Assembly: GCF_002285635.2 (NCBI RefSeq)
Contig: NZ_CP023049.2
Location: 1,054,001-1,118,000 of the forward strand
Origin: Chryseobacterium piperi
GTDB lineage: Bacteria; Bacteroidota; Bacteroidia; Flavobacteriales; Weeksellaceae
DNA: 64,000 nt
Reading direction: 5' to 3'
Below, piece by piece: positions 8,679-16,836 of this stretch. Below the pieces are notes generated by a model. That model worked only from the letters and a program-made list of their open reading frames with translations. It was not told where the DNA came from and searched no databases. Numbering within the stretch: position 1 is the stretch's first letter; the number at the start of each line of letters is the position of its first letter. Both the position numbers and the translations under genes were made by a program.

Positions 8679-9179
8679 CTATTGTAGAATAATAAGCTGG
8701 TTAAGTTCGCTTTTAAAGCAGCCCAATATAAACTCGGTGTAATATTTTTGTGCGTTAAATGCCTGTGTTTTCGGATGCAATTCCAGCTGTTTGGAAAGAA
8801 TGACCTCTCCCTTATAGCTAAATGAGAAGAAAGAAAAGATTTTATAGGCTGAATTTCGGATAGGTGTTGCATACCCTGTAATCGCAATAGACCAATCCGT
8901 ATTGAAAAGTTTAGCAACATTTAAAGCCATCGTTTCAGCAATATTTCTTGAAACACAGTCACAATTTTCGGCTTCTTCTTTATCAACATCCAGGAACTTT
9001 ACTTTTTCGGGTAAAGTATAAGTGGTAATACCTCCTTTATAAAACAAAGAAGCATTAGGCATCTGTGAGAAAGCTAACTGCATCAAACCGGATGTAACAC
9101 TTTCTGCTATTGAAATGGTTTCATTAGTGGTGATTAACGAATGGCTGATATATTCTAGTAAATTTTTTTGAAACTCCAT
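8679..9179 (-). CDS. CinA C-terminal-domain protein (probable nicotinamide-nucleotide amidase)
   Basis: 166 residues, the length of a stand-alone CinA C-terminal domain (PncC type). The signature segments SIAESVTSGLMQ, SLFYKGGITTYTLPEK and WSIAITGYATP are present. Family members hydrolyse NMN to nicotinate mononucleotide in NAD recycling, although many Bacteroidota stand-alone members are untested. The typical glycine-rich ITGxAGP segment is altered to ITGYATP, so catalytic competence is uncertain. Transcribed alone; nearest neighbours are a Crp-like regulator upstream and the response regulator downstream. Confidence 0.75.
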   Translation of the reverse strand: MEFQKNLLEYISHSLITTNETISIAESVTSGLMQLAFSQMPNASLFYKGGITTYTLPEKVKFLDVDKEEAENCDCVSRNIAETMALNVAKLFNTDWSIAITGYATPIRNSAYKIFSFFSFSYKGEVILSKQLELHPKTQAFNAQKYYTEFILGCFKSELNQLIILQ

Positions 9180-9331
9180 GATAAATAATATTTTGTGGTG
9201 ATTGAATAAGTATTAAAGCGTAATATATGGAAGGTTTTCCCTTCGCCCGGCTTGTAAAACTTTGAATATTAGATCTTTCAAATTTACAATCGAATAACTC
9301 ACATTTTTATGACTTGAGTCATAAATCTCTG

Positions 9332-9946
9332 CTAAAACAGTATTTTCCTGTTCTCAATTCTAAGCATATTTTCTTTTTCCATTTTTTTCAAAACCCTTAT
9401 CACTGTTTCTACACGTAGTCCTGTCAGATTGGCTATCTGTTGTCTTGTAAGCTGTACCTGAAAAGAATACTGGCAACTATCTTCCTGATAGCTTTTCAGG
9501 TATTCCATTAGTCCCTTTAACCTCTGAATAGGATTTTGGGATGCCATATTCTGAACCATGATGGTCTTATAATAAAGCTGCTGAGAAAGACATGAATTCA
9601 TTTTTAAAGAAATATCCGGGTATTCTTTCAGAATTTCTAAAAAAACATTTTTAGGTAATCTTATAATTGTACTGGCCGTTATAGATACCGAATTAATTGG
9701 ATAATATTTATCCAGAAAAATTAAAGGATCTCCAAAACTCTGCTTCTCTCCTAATATATTATGGATAAACTCCTTGCCTTCATCACTGTAATTATTGAGC
9801 TTCACCCTCCCTTTAATAATCTGAAAATAGTAAAGCGCGTGGTCTCCTTCTCTAAAAATCAATTCACCGGGTGTATACGTTTTAGTTTCTCCACCAAATG
9901 AATATAAAAGTTCTTCATCGATGTTCATACAGCTTACTGTCTTCAT
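9332..9946 (-). CDS. Crp/Fnr-family transcriptional regulator
   Basis: 204 residues. The cyclic-nucleotide-binding-like beta-roll (about 15-125) begins with the GELIFREGDHALYYFQIIKG signature. The C-terminal helix-turn-helix (about 155-200) has LTRQQIANLTGLRVETVIRV and ends RIENRKILF. No N-terminal Fnr cysteine cluster is present, so it is not an obvious iron-sulfur oxygen sensor; the effector is unknown. Transcribed alone. The 242-bp upstream interval 9947-10188 contains no gene. Confidence 0.88.
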   Translation of the reverse strand: MKTVSCMNIDEELLYSFGGETKTYTPGELIFREGDHALYYFQIIKGRVKLNNYSDEGKEFIHNILGEKQSFGDPLIFLDKYYPINSVSITASTIIRLPKNVFLEILKEYPDISLKMNSCLSQQLYYKTIMVQNMASQNPIQRLKGLMEYLKSYQEDSCQYSFQVQLTRQQIANLTGLRVETVIRVLKKMEKENMLRIENRKILF

Positions 9947-10141
9947 AGTTGTGCGCTTATTTTTTATCAGATATTAATGTTTAGTTTTTATAGGTAAATA
10001 ATTCTAAGCAAATGTCACACCGCATTTTTATAAGAAATTGTTAATAAAAGTTAAATCCATAAATTCTTTTGAGAATAATTTAATTATTAAATAAAAACAA
10101 GATATATGTAAAATCGAAATTCGAGATTAATCTAAAAAAAT

Positions 10142-10168
10142 AAAAGACCGCCGGAAAAGCAGTCTTTT
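10142..10168. terminator. Possible terminator downstream of the EamA transporter gene
   Basis: AAAAGAC (10142-10148) pairs with GTCTTTT (10162-10168). It lies 20 bp beyond the EamA stop codon on the minus strand. The stem is short, so this is tentative. Confidence 0.45.
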
Positions 10169-10188
10169 ATGTTATTATAGAAGCAAGT

Positions 10189-11073
10189 TTACTTTGCAAA
10201 TTTTTTAGTGCCGGCGACACAAAGAATAACTCCTACCGTTACCCCAAGCATTCCCATACTTACCGGTTCGTGAAGCAGATAGGCAGCCAGTGCCAATCCA
10301 AAGAACGGTTGTAAAAGCTGTAACTGTCCTACCGTCGAAATACCACCCTGCGCGAGTCCTTTGTACCAAAAAATGAAGCCTATAAACATGCTGAATAAAG
10401 AAATATATCCCAATCCAAACCATCCTCTGAAACTCACATTTTCAATATGATCTGGAAAGTAAATAAAAAATAAAGGAATCATTAAAGGTAAAGATAAGAC
10501 CAAAGCCCATGAAATAACCTGCCATCCACCCAAAGTTTTTGAGAGCTGAGCACCTTCAGCATATCCTAAACCGCATAAAATAATAGCAGCCAACATTAAC
10601 AAGTCGCCTACAGGCGAAGCTGAAATTCCTTGTGAGACCGCAAAGCCTATTACAAGAAGACTACCTATAATAGAGAATAACCAAAATACAGGATGTGGAC
10701 ATTCACCCCCTCTTAATACTCCGAATATAGCGGTTGCCATAGGAAGCATTCCCAAAAAAACAATAGAATGAGCAGAAGTTAAATACTGTAATGCCAATGC
10801 CGAAAGTAAAGGAAAACCGATAACACAGCCTACAGATACCAATAATAATGGGAAGATCTGTTTTCTTATCGGACGTTTTTCTTTGTAAATTAATAAAACC
10901 GCCAAAGCGAGAATACCTGCGATCCCTGCTCTCGCAATTGTAACGAAAATAGGATCCATATCCATAACAGCCAGTTTGGTAGCAGGTAAAGAACCACTAA
11001 ATAGAAGTACTCCTATAAAGCCATTGATCCAGCCATTAAGTGATTGATCTTTTGAGATTGTATTTGTTGTCAT
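10189..11073 (-). CDS. EamA/DMT-superfamily transporter
   Basis: 294 residues with about ten membrane segments in two EamA halves; the second half begins near VGDLLMLAAIILCGLGYAEG. Conserved DMT features are the GSLPATKLAV start of the first half and FIGFIFWYKGLAQGG in the second. It is divergent from a MocR-type regulator only 89 bp away, a pairing common in bacteria, so the regulator probably controls it. The substrate may be an amine, amino acid or vitamin B6-related compound; that is inference. Confidence 0.88.
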   Translation of the reverse strand: MTTNTISKDQSLNGWINGFIGVLLFSGSLPATKLAVMDMDPIFVTIARAGIAGILALAVLLIYKEKRPIRKQIFPLLLVSVGCVIGFPLLSALALQYLTSAHSIVFLGMLPMATAIFGVLRGGECPHPVFWLFSIIGSLLVIGFAVSQGISASPVGDLLMLAAIILCGLGYAEGAQLSKTLGGWQVISWALVLSLPLMIPLFFIYFPDHIENVSFRGWFGLGYISLFSMFIGFIFWYKGLAQGGISTVGQLQLLQPFFGLALAAYLLHEPVSMGMLGVTVGVILCVAGTKKFAK

Positions 11074-11120
11074 TGCATTTTTATTTAATAATTCAAAATT
11101 AGAAAGGAATAATAAATAAA

Positions 11121-11156
11121 CACAGTCTCAGTTTTGTATATTTGCATGAGCACAGT
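11121..11156 (+). promoter_or_regulatory. MocR promoter with flanking CACAGT direct repeats
   Basis: A Bacteroidota -7 box TATATTTG lies at 11137-11144, 18 bp before the MocR start codon. It is bracketed by identical CACAGT half-sites at 11121-11126 and 11151-11156, exactly 30 bp apart. MocR/PdxR regulators are known to bind spaced direct repeats, so this is a plausible operator for both divergent genes. Confidence 0.55.
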
Positions 11157-11162
11157 TGAAAT

Positions 11163-12575
11163 ATGAACAAAGAATTTTTATATACCGAAATTACCAATGG
11201 ACTCGCTTCTCAAATTAGAAACGGCCTCCTGAAGCCGGGAGATAAACTTCCTTCGGTACGAAACCTATGTCATGAGCATCAGATAAGTATGAATACCGCA
11301 AAGCGCGTATTCCTCGAATTGGAATCCCAATCTCTGATAGAATCCAAACCACAATCGGGCTATTTTGTGAGCCCGTCACTTTCTGTAAAACTACCCTTAC
11401 CCGAAATAAGCCGCCCATCTTTAATTGCCAATAACAATGAACCCGATGAACTGATCAGTACGGTGTACGAAAATATGGGAAAAAGTAATCTTACTCTTTT
11501 CTCAATCGCGATTCCATCAGGTGATTTGCTTCCTCAGGCCAAACTTAAAAAAGAGATTATCAATGCAACCAGAGAACTTAAATCAGGAGGTGCAGAATAT
11601 GAAGAGCTTCAGGGAAATTTAAAGTTAAGAAGAATGGTTGCCCAAAGATCATTGTCATGGGGTGGAAACTTTAATGAAAATGATCTGATCACCACAAATG
11701 GCGGAATGAATGCTTTGTCTTTTTGCCTAATGGCTTTAGGTAAACCTGGAGATACGATTGCTATAGAAAGCCCTTGCTATCCTGGGATTTTACAGCTGGC
11801 TACAGGTTTGGGGCTTAAAGTATTGGAACTTCCCACCCATCCTGCCCATGGAATTGAAATTGAAGCTCTTAAAAAAGCGATTCCAGATATTGATATCTGT
11901 TTGTTGATTCCTAATTTTAATACTCCCTTGGGAAGCTGCATGTCCGATGAACATAAAAAAGAAGTCGTAAAACTCCTTGCAGAAAACGGCATTCCCCTTA
12001 TTGAAGATGATGTATATGGAGATATTTATTTTGGAGCACACCGTCCTAAATGCTGCAAATCTTTTGATAAAGAAGGAAATGTTTTGTACTGCAGTTCTAT
12101 TTCCAAAACCCTGGCTCCAGGATATCGTGTCGGTTGGATAGCCCCCGGAAAATATAAAGATAAAATATTGAAGCTTAAGTTACTGCATTCCACATCATCG
12201 ATTTCTATTGTCAATGAAGCTGTCGCTAACTTTTTAAAAACGGGACGGTATGACAAACATCTTCAGCAGCTTCGCAGAACATTACAAAGCAATTATCAGA
12301 ATTATGTACAAACCATTGTGGAATCCTTTCCCGAAGGAACTAAAATAAGCAGACCTCAGGGCGGACTTTCCCTTTGGATAGAATTTGATAAAACCATACA
12401 GACCAGGAAATTGTATGATCTGGCTATTAAACAGGATATAAGTATTGCTCCTGGAAGGATGTTCAGCCTTCAGGATCAGTTTGAGAATTGCATGAGACTT
12501 TGTATAGGGCTTCCATGGTCTGAAACTATTCAGGAAAAATTAAAACAGGTAGGAGTTCTTGCTAAAACGATCTAG
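11163..12575 (+). CDS. MocR/PdxR-type regulator (GntR helix-turn-helix fused to PLP aminotransferase fold)
   Basis: 470 residues. The N-terminal GntR winged helix (about 8-75) shows LKPGDKLPSVRNLCHEHQIS and MNTAKRVFLELESQ. The rest is a fold-type-I aminotransferase-like domain with the PLP-lysine segment YCSSISKTLAPGYRVGW and the substrate-carboxylate region near RPQGGLSLW. Such proteins sense PLP or a PLP-bound amine and regulate nearby genes. Here the EamA transporter gene is divergent and the shared 89-bp spacer carries CACAGT direct repeats. It ends 12 bp from the convergent crp-like gene. Confidence 0.9.
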   Translation: MNKEFLYTEITNGLASQIRNGLLKPGDKLPSVRNLCHEHQISMNTAKRVFLELESQSLIESKPQSGYFVSPSLSVKLPLPEISRPSLIANNNEPDELISTVYENMGKSNLTLFSIAIPSGDLLPQAKLKKEIINATRELKSGGAEYEELQGNLKLRRMVAQRSLSWGGNFNENDLITTNGGMNALSFCLMALGKPGDTIAIESPCYPGILQLATGLGLKVLELPTHPAHGIEIEALKKAIPDIDICLLIPNFNTPLGSCMSDEHKKEVVKLLAENGIPLIEDDVYGDIYFGAHRPKCCKSFDKEGNVLYCSSISKTLAPGYRVGWIAPGKYKDKILKLKLLHSTSSISIVNEAVANFLKTGRYDKHLQQLRRTLQSNYQNYVQTIVESFPEGTKISRPQGGLSLWIEFDKTIQTRKLYDLAIKQDISIAPGRMFSLQDQFENCMRLCIGLPWSETIQEKLKQVGVLAKTI

Positions 12576-12587
12576 CGATCGGCTTAT

Positions 12588-13178
12588 TTAATCTACCACA
12601 AAGTTTTTCCTGGCCAGCTCTTTTCTTACACGACTCAAGCTTTCAGGGGTAATTCCCAGGTATGAGGCGATCATCCATTGCGGCACTCTTAATAATAAGT
12701 CAGGATACATTTTGATGAATTTCAAATATCGTTCTTCAGCAGTTTCTCCCAATAACGAATTGATTCTATCCTGAAGACTTCTTACATGTTTTTGTAAAAG
12801 GATATCCCTTCTCTCTGCGCTGTCAGGAAATTGGGCAACCAGCTTATTAAAAAAATCAGGATGTAGAAATAAAATCTCGGAATCTTCTACAGCTTCGATA
12901 TAATAGACCGATTGTTCGTTGAAGTAAATACTGGTGCGGTCAGAGATTAACCAGTTTTCAGGAGCAAACTGTATGATATGTTCTTTCCCATTTTTATCAA
13001 TAGAATACATTCTCATCAGTCCTTTTTCTACAAAAAAGACGTATCGGCAGATTTCACCATATTGTAAAAGAAACTGATTTTTAGGAATTTTCTTTACCTC
13101 ATAGTGCAGACTGCAGCTATTGACTTGCTCCGTGGGAACTTTTAAAATCTCGGCTAAATAGTTATTAATATTTTTCAT
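12588..13178 (-). CDS. Crp/Fnr-family transcriptional regulator, last gene of the bacillithiol operon
   Basis: 196 residues. The cNMP-binding-like domain (about 20-115) contains LLQYGEICRYVFFVEKGLMR. The C-terminal helix-turn-helix is in VPQWMIASYLGITPESLSRV. It begins inside the ytxJ stop (ATGA-type 4-bp overlap at 13175-13178), so it is translationally coupled to the thiol-metabolism genes upstream and may regulate them in response to redox or thiol state. The ligand is unknown. Confidence 0.88.
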   Translation of the reverse strand: MKNINNYLAEILKVPTEQVNSCSLHYEVKKIPKNQFLLQYGEICRYVFFVEKGLMRMYSIDKNGKEHIIQFAPENWLISDRTSIYFNEQSVYYIEAVEDSEILFLHPDFFNKLVAQFPDSAERRDILLQKHVRSLQDRINSLLGETAEERYLKFIKMYPDLLLRVPQWMIASYLGITPESLSRVRKELARKNFVVD

Positions 13179-13555
13179 CGTGTAATTTGAGTTATGGATA
13201 TATCCTGGTGAGAAGCATGGTTAATTACTTTTCCGTTTTCTATAACAATCAACTGAGGACTTTGGTGATTGACACCAAGATCATCAGCTATTTTATTTGA
13301 AATAGATCTGTATGCCAGAAGATCTAAATAGTACAGATCCGTATCTTCATTCAGTCCATTCATTTCTTTCTCAAAATTCCGAAGTACTGTTTTACTGATG
13401 AAACAGCTGGTAGAATGTTTGAATATAGCAATTCGTTTATTGTATGAATTTTCAATAGCTTTTGCTAAATCTTCTTCTGACTGTATCTTTTTCCAGAAAG
13501 ACTTCTGTTCTGATTGTTCTTCTTTACCGCCAAATATTTTATCAAAAAAACTCAT
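13175..13555 (-). CDS. ytxJ: Bacilliredoxin-like protein YtxJ (BrxC family)
   Basis: 126 residues, thioredoxin-like fold of the DUF2847/YtxJ family, proposed to reduce bacillithiol-protein mixed disulfides. The active region reads AIFKHSTSCFISKTVL, so one cysteine sits in the usual TxCxIS position (monothiol). The partner helix and SPQLIVIENGKVI strand follow. It overlaps its neighbours on both sides by 4 bp, giving tight coupling to DUF1569, bstA and crp. The context strongly supports bacillithiol-linked redox repair. Confidence 0.85.
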   Translation of the reverse strand: MSFFDKIFGGKEEQSEQKSFWKKIQSEEDLAKAIENSYNKRIAIFKHSTSCFISKTVLRNFEKEMNGLNEDTDLYYLDLLAYRSISNKIADDLGVNHQSPQLIVIENGKVINHASHQDISITQITR

Positions 13556-14013
13556 ACATTAAATTGTTTAAGGTGATGATTGAGGTGTTTGTATTCTAAA
13601 AAACCCCAATCTTTTTCAGTCATTGTTCCAAAAAGGCTATGTTTATCAGGTAAATTATGATGGGTATAGCAAACCTGATATTCCTTCATCGTTTTTAAAA
13701 GTCCTTCCCTTGCTTCATTAAAGTCACATTCAAAATTAACGATTAGTTTTTTAAAAGTAGGCATATTTCGGGGAATTCCATTGTTAAATGCCTGCATTTC
13801 TATCTTAGTAATCGTTCCTATTGCTTCAAAAAGAAGATTAACATGTGGCAGTTTTACTTTTTGTACAGCAACCTGAAGAACCAGGTCACAATGTTTCAGC
13901 ATCTGTGCCACATCCATTCTCCCCCATTTACGGGTAGAATTTTCTGTGAGCTGAGAGATTCTGCCGATGATTTCCTCAAAATAGACCGGGTTATGTAAAC
14001 TCTTTTTTACCAA
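13552..14013 (-). CDS. DUF1569/DinB-like four-helix protein
   Basis: 153 residues of the DUF1569 family, related to the DinB/YfiT metal-binding bundle. The first helices show KWGRMDVAQMLKHCDLVLQVA, with the histidine that serves as a metal ligand in relatives; the end has TEKDWGFLEYKHLNHHLKQF with more histidines. It could be a thiol-dependent transferase acting beside BstA, but no specific reaction can be assigned. Its start overlaps bstA by 7 bp and its end overlaps ytxJ by 4 bp. Confidence 0.75.
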   Translation of the reverse strand: MVKKSLHNPVYFEEIIGRISQLTENSTRKWGRMDVAQMLKHCDLVLQVAVQKVKLPHVNLLFEAIGTITKIEMQAFNNGIPRNMPTFKKLIVNFECDFNEAREGLLKTMKEYQVCYTHHNLPDKHSLFGTMTEKDWGFLEYKHLNHHLKQFNV

Positions 14014-14543
14014 CCTTTTTCTTTCTTCAGATTTTCAATATGAGCAAAATGATGATGGCAATGCCATGCGTAGAAAGCAAGATAATATCTTAAATCATAA
14101 TCCTGGTTATTTTCCGGATGATGAAAAGTTCTTTCGAATTGCTTATTGGTAAGGGTTTTGAGTAGAACATGCCATCTCTGATGAGTTCCTTTGATCATTC
14201 TCATGGCTGGTTTCACCGGCATGCTAATACTATCCTGAAGTTCAGCCCATTTGGCTTCATCATAAGGTTTTATGGTAGGATTATCTTCCGTCAAAGCCAA
14301 TTTAAAACGAATAAAACTGTTGATATGGCTGTCAGCGATATGGTTAATGAGCTGTCTTACCGTCCAACCTCCTTCTCTGTACGGAGTATCTAACTGATCA
14401 TCTGTAAAGTCTTCAATAAGGTCTTTTAATCTTTCCGGAAAAATCTTAATCACCTTCATGTACTTATCCAACTCGATATCACAAATATAATTAGGTTTTT
14501 CAAACTGCCCTATCGGAAATTTCTTTTGTTCTAGAGTACTCAT
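14007..14543 (-). CDS. bstA: YfiT/BstA-type bacillithiol transferase
   Basis: 178 residues, close to Bacillus YfiT. The signature begins KFPIGQFEKP, and the three expected metal ligands are His68 (INHIADSH), His161 and His165 (AWHCHHHFAHI). The family conjugates bacillithiol to electrophiles using a bound metal ion. It is the first gene of a four-gene overlapping operon with DUF1569, ytxJ and a crp-like regulator, which together form a small bacillithiol detoxification and repair unit. Confidence 0.87.
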   Translation of the reverse strand: MSTLEQKKFPIGQFEKPNYICDIELDKYMKVIKIFPERLKDLIEDFTDDQLDTPYREGGWTVRQLINHIADSHINSFIRFKLALTEDNPTIKPYDEAKWAELQDSISMPVKPAMRMIKGTHQRWHVLLKTLTNKQFERTFHHPENNQDYDLRYYLAFYAWHCHHHFAHIENLKKEKGW

Positions 14544-14721
14544 TTTTAATTATCTTGGTTAATATGTTCTTTATTTTTAATTAGGCAATAGAAAATTTTC
14601 TACCCTTCCGAAATCCGTTCTAAAATTACTACAAGAAAAGCAACAAAACAATAAGCAGTAAAAGAATGGGAGAAATGTGGTACCTAATATTCGTTTTGTT
14701 GGAAAAGAATACAATAAAAAA

Positions 14722-14745
14722 GCTTCAATTCTATTAAATTGAAGC
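14722..14745 (-). terminator. Intrinsic terminator for the DEAD helicase gene
   Basis: GCTTCAATT (14722-14730) pairs with AATTGAAGC (14737-14745). It is flanked by an A-run on the plus strand, which is the U-run for the minus-strand transcript. It lies 24 bp beyond the helicase stop. Confidence 0.75.
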
Positions 14746-14768
14746 CATTATTTTTTTAAAATCTACAC

Positions 14769-15911
14769 TTAATAACCATGCAGATTAATCCCTTCTGTTC
14801 TTTGTAGAGTTACTTTTTTCCCCATTTTCTTTTGAATTACTCTGAAATGATGCAATTCATCATCCGTCAGGAGACTAATAGCAGTTCCTTTTTCGTTGGC
14901 ACGCCCGGTTCTACCAATACGGTGAATATAATCCAAAGGCGAACGCGGTAATTCATAATTGATCACACAAGGCAAAGAGTCTATGTGAATACCACGACCA
15001 AGTAAGTCTGTAGCAACCAAAATCTGAGCCCCGTTGACTTTAAATTCTTCTAAATTATTTCTACGGGCACCTTGGGATTTCTGACTATGAATCGCGACTG
15101 CTTTAATTTTATTTTTTTTAAGCTTTTCAACTAAATTATCGGCAGATTTTGTAGAAGAAACAAAGATTAAAGCTTTTTCAACCTTTTTTTCTTTGATTAA
15201 ATAACGTAAAAAAGGACCCTTATCTTCCGGAGAAACATGATAGGCCAGTTGCTCAATATGATCAATTTCAACTTCTTCTTTTTTGATTTCAATAATCGTC
15301 GGATTTATTGACAACTGTTTCTTCATTTCAGAAACTTTATCATCTAAAGTCGCCGAAAACATTGTTGTCTGTTTCATTACAGGCATTAGAGCGAAAAGCT
15401 TGTTCATTTCTTCACCAAAGCCTAATTGAAACATTTTATCTGCTTCATCAATGACCAAGTGTTTAATCTCTGAAATGCTCAGTGCTTTATGATCAATTAA
15501 ATCTAATAAACGACCGGGCGTTGCAATAAGAACTTCTACCCCAAACATCCCTTTCATTTGTGGGTTAATAGAAACACCACCATAGACAGCCATCGTTCGA
15601 ATCTCACGCTTTAGATTTTCTGTAAAAGCTCTGAAAACTTCATCAATTTGAATGGCCAATTCTCTTGTAGGAACCAATATTAAAACCTGAATATTACGAT
15701 CTTTCTTAACCTCTGCATTTTGTAATTTTTCTAAAATGGGCATTACAAAACATGCTGTTTTTCCAGAACCTGTTTGCGCAATTCCCATCAAATCTTTCCC
15801 CTCTAAAATAACAGGGATAGCTTGTTCCTGAATGGGAAACGGCTTTAAATAGCCCAGTTTTTTAACAGAATGAATAATATTGTGTGATAATCCTAAAGAC
15901 TCAAATGACAT
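14769..15911 (-). CDS. DEAD-box ATP-dependent RNA helicase (RhlE-like)
   Basis: 380 residues. All core motifs are present in order: Q motif (FPIQEQAIP), motif I AQTGSGKT, Ia PTRELAIQ, Ib TPGRLLDL, II VIDEADKMF, III FSATLDD, IV ALIFVSS, V ATDLLGRGIHID and VI YIHRIGRTGRA. The C-terminal extension is very short (FRVIQKKMGKKVTLQRTEG), unlike long RhlE tails. Likely roles are ribosome assembly, RNA decay or cold adaptation. Transcribed alone with its own terminator. The 225-bp upstream interval 15912-16136 shows no gene. Confidence 0.92.
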   Translation of the reverse strand: MSFESLGLSHNIIHSVKKLGYLKPFPIQEQAIPVILEGKDLMGIAQTGSGKTACFVMPILEKLQNAEVKKDRNIQVLILVPTRELAIQIDEVFRAFTENLKREIRTMAVYGGVSINPQMKGMFGVEVLIATPGRLLDLIDHKALSISEIKHLVIDEADKMFQLGFGEEMNKLFALMPVMKQTTMFSATLDDKVSEMKKQLSINPTIIEIKKEEVEIDHIEQLAYHVSPEDKGPFLRYLIKEKKVEKALIFVSSTKSADNLVEKLKKNKIKAVAIHSQKSQGARRNNLEEFKVNGAQILVATDLLGRGIHIDSLPCVINYELPRSPLDYIHRIGRTGRANEKGTAISLLTDDELHHFRVIQKKMGKKVTLQRTEGINLHGY

Positions 15912-16136
15912 AGACTATTGATTTGGTGCAAAGATAAGCTATTGATATTTACTTTTCGTCCGAAATACAATTCTGCTGATAATTATCAATTGTATGAGGA
16001 AGTTATATTCAAAATAGTAGAATGTTTTTTTCTGATTTTAAATTTTATTGTTGCCGTTTTGTCCGATTATTTGTTTTTGGACAATTTTTTGAATAGTAGT
16101 TTTTATAAATTTATCAAAAATTAGAGAAACCCTAAT

Positions 16137-16742
16137 ATGAAAAAAGCATTAATAATAGTAGATGTACAGAATGATTTTTGTGAAGGTGGAGCATTAGCTG
16201 TTCCGGGAGCCAATGAAATTATTCCTTATATTAATCTTCTGATGGAAGAAAATGAATATGATCAGATTGTTTTAACCCAGGACTGGCATCCGGCGGACCA
16301 TAAAAGTTTCGCCAGCAACAATGGGAAAAAAGTAGGTGAAAGTATTATTCTTAATGGGGTTCCCCAATTTATGTGGCCTGACCACTGTATCCAGGGAACT
16401 TTTGGTGCTGAATTTCATAAAGATCTGAATAGAGACAAGGTAACTCATATTATTCAAAAGGGTAAAAATACAGAGATTGACGCATATAGTGGTTTTCAGG
16501 ATAACAACCATTTCATGAAAACCGGCCTGGATGATTTCTTAAAATACCATGATATCCAGTTATTGGAAATTGTTGGTCTGGCAATGGACTATTGTGTGAA
16601 GTTTACCTGTACAGATGCCGTAGCTAACGGATATGTTACTTGTCTTCATTTCAATGGAACCCGTGCTGTCAATGTAAAACCGGATAACGGAAGGGATGCC
16701 ATTTATGAGATGCTTCAAAAAGGAGTTACTGTCTTAGGATAG
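16137..16742 (+). CDS. pncA: Bifunctional nicotinamidase/pyrazinamidase
   Basis: 201 residues, isochorismatase-like hydrolase fold. Catalytic Asp9 (VDVQNDFCEGG), the lysine of QKGKN (about 110) and Cys153 (GLAMDYCVKFT) form the triad. Metal-site residues Asp49 and His51 lie in QDWHPADHKSF, and MWPDHCIQGT is conserved. The enzyme converts nicotinamide to nicotinate for NAD salvage. A stand-alone CinA-type NMN amidase gene at 8679 is a further possible NAD-recycling gene. Transcribed alone, with a strong terminator directly after it. Confidence 0.95.
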   Translation: MKKALIIVDVQNDFCEGGALAVPGANEIIPYINLLMEENEYDQIVLTQDWHPADHKSFASNNGKKVGESIILNGVPQFMWPDHCIQGTFGAEFHKDLNRDKVTHIIQKGKNTEIDAYSGFQDNNHFMKTGLDDFLKYHDIQLLEIVGLAMDYCVKFTCTDAVANGYVTCLHFNGTRAVNVKPDNGRDAIYEMLQKGVTVLG

Positions 16743-16759
16743 GACCCAAGAAATAATAA

Positions 16760-16790
16760 AAAGAGGCTGTCCTTTTGAGACAGCCTCTTT
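16760..16790 (+). terminator. Intrinsic terminator after pncA
   Basis: AAAGAGGCTGTC (16760-16771) pairs perfectly with GACAGCCTCTTT (16779-16790), followed by ATTTTTCT. It is symmetric enough to serve the convergent pseudouridine synthase gene too. Confidence 0.85.
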
Positions 16791-16836
16791 ATTTTTCTAA
16801 ATGCTAAATGATTTTCAATAAAAATTAAAAAAGATC

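Noticed and set aside
8645..8920. Minus-strand frame overlapping the CinA-like gene
   Set aside because: It is a shadow of the CinA frame with atypical composition; the CinA frame has clear family motifs.
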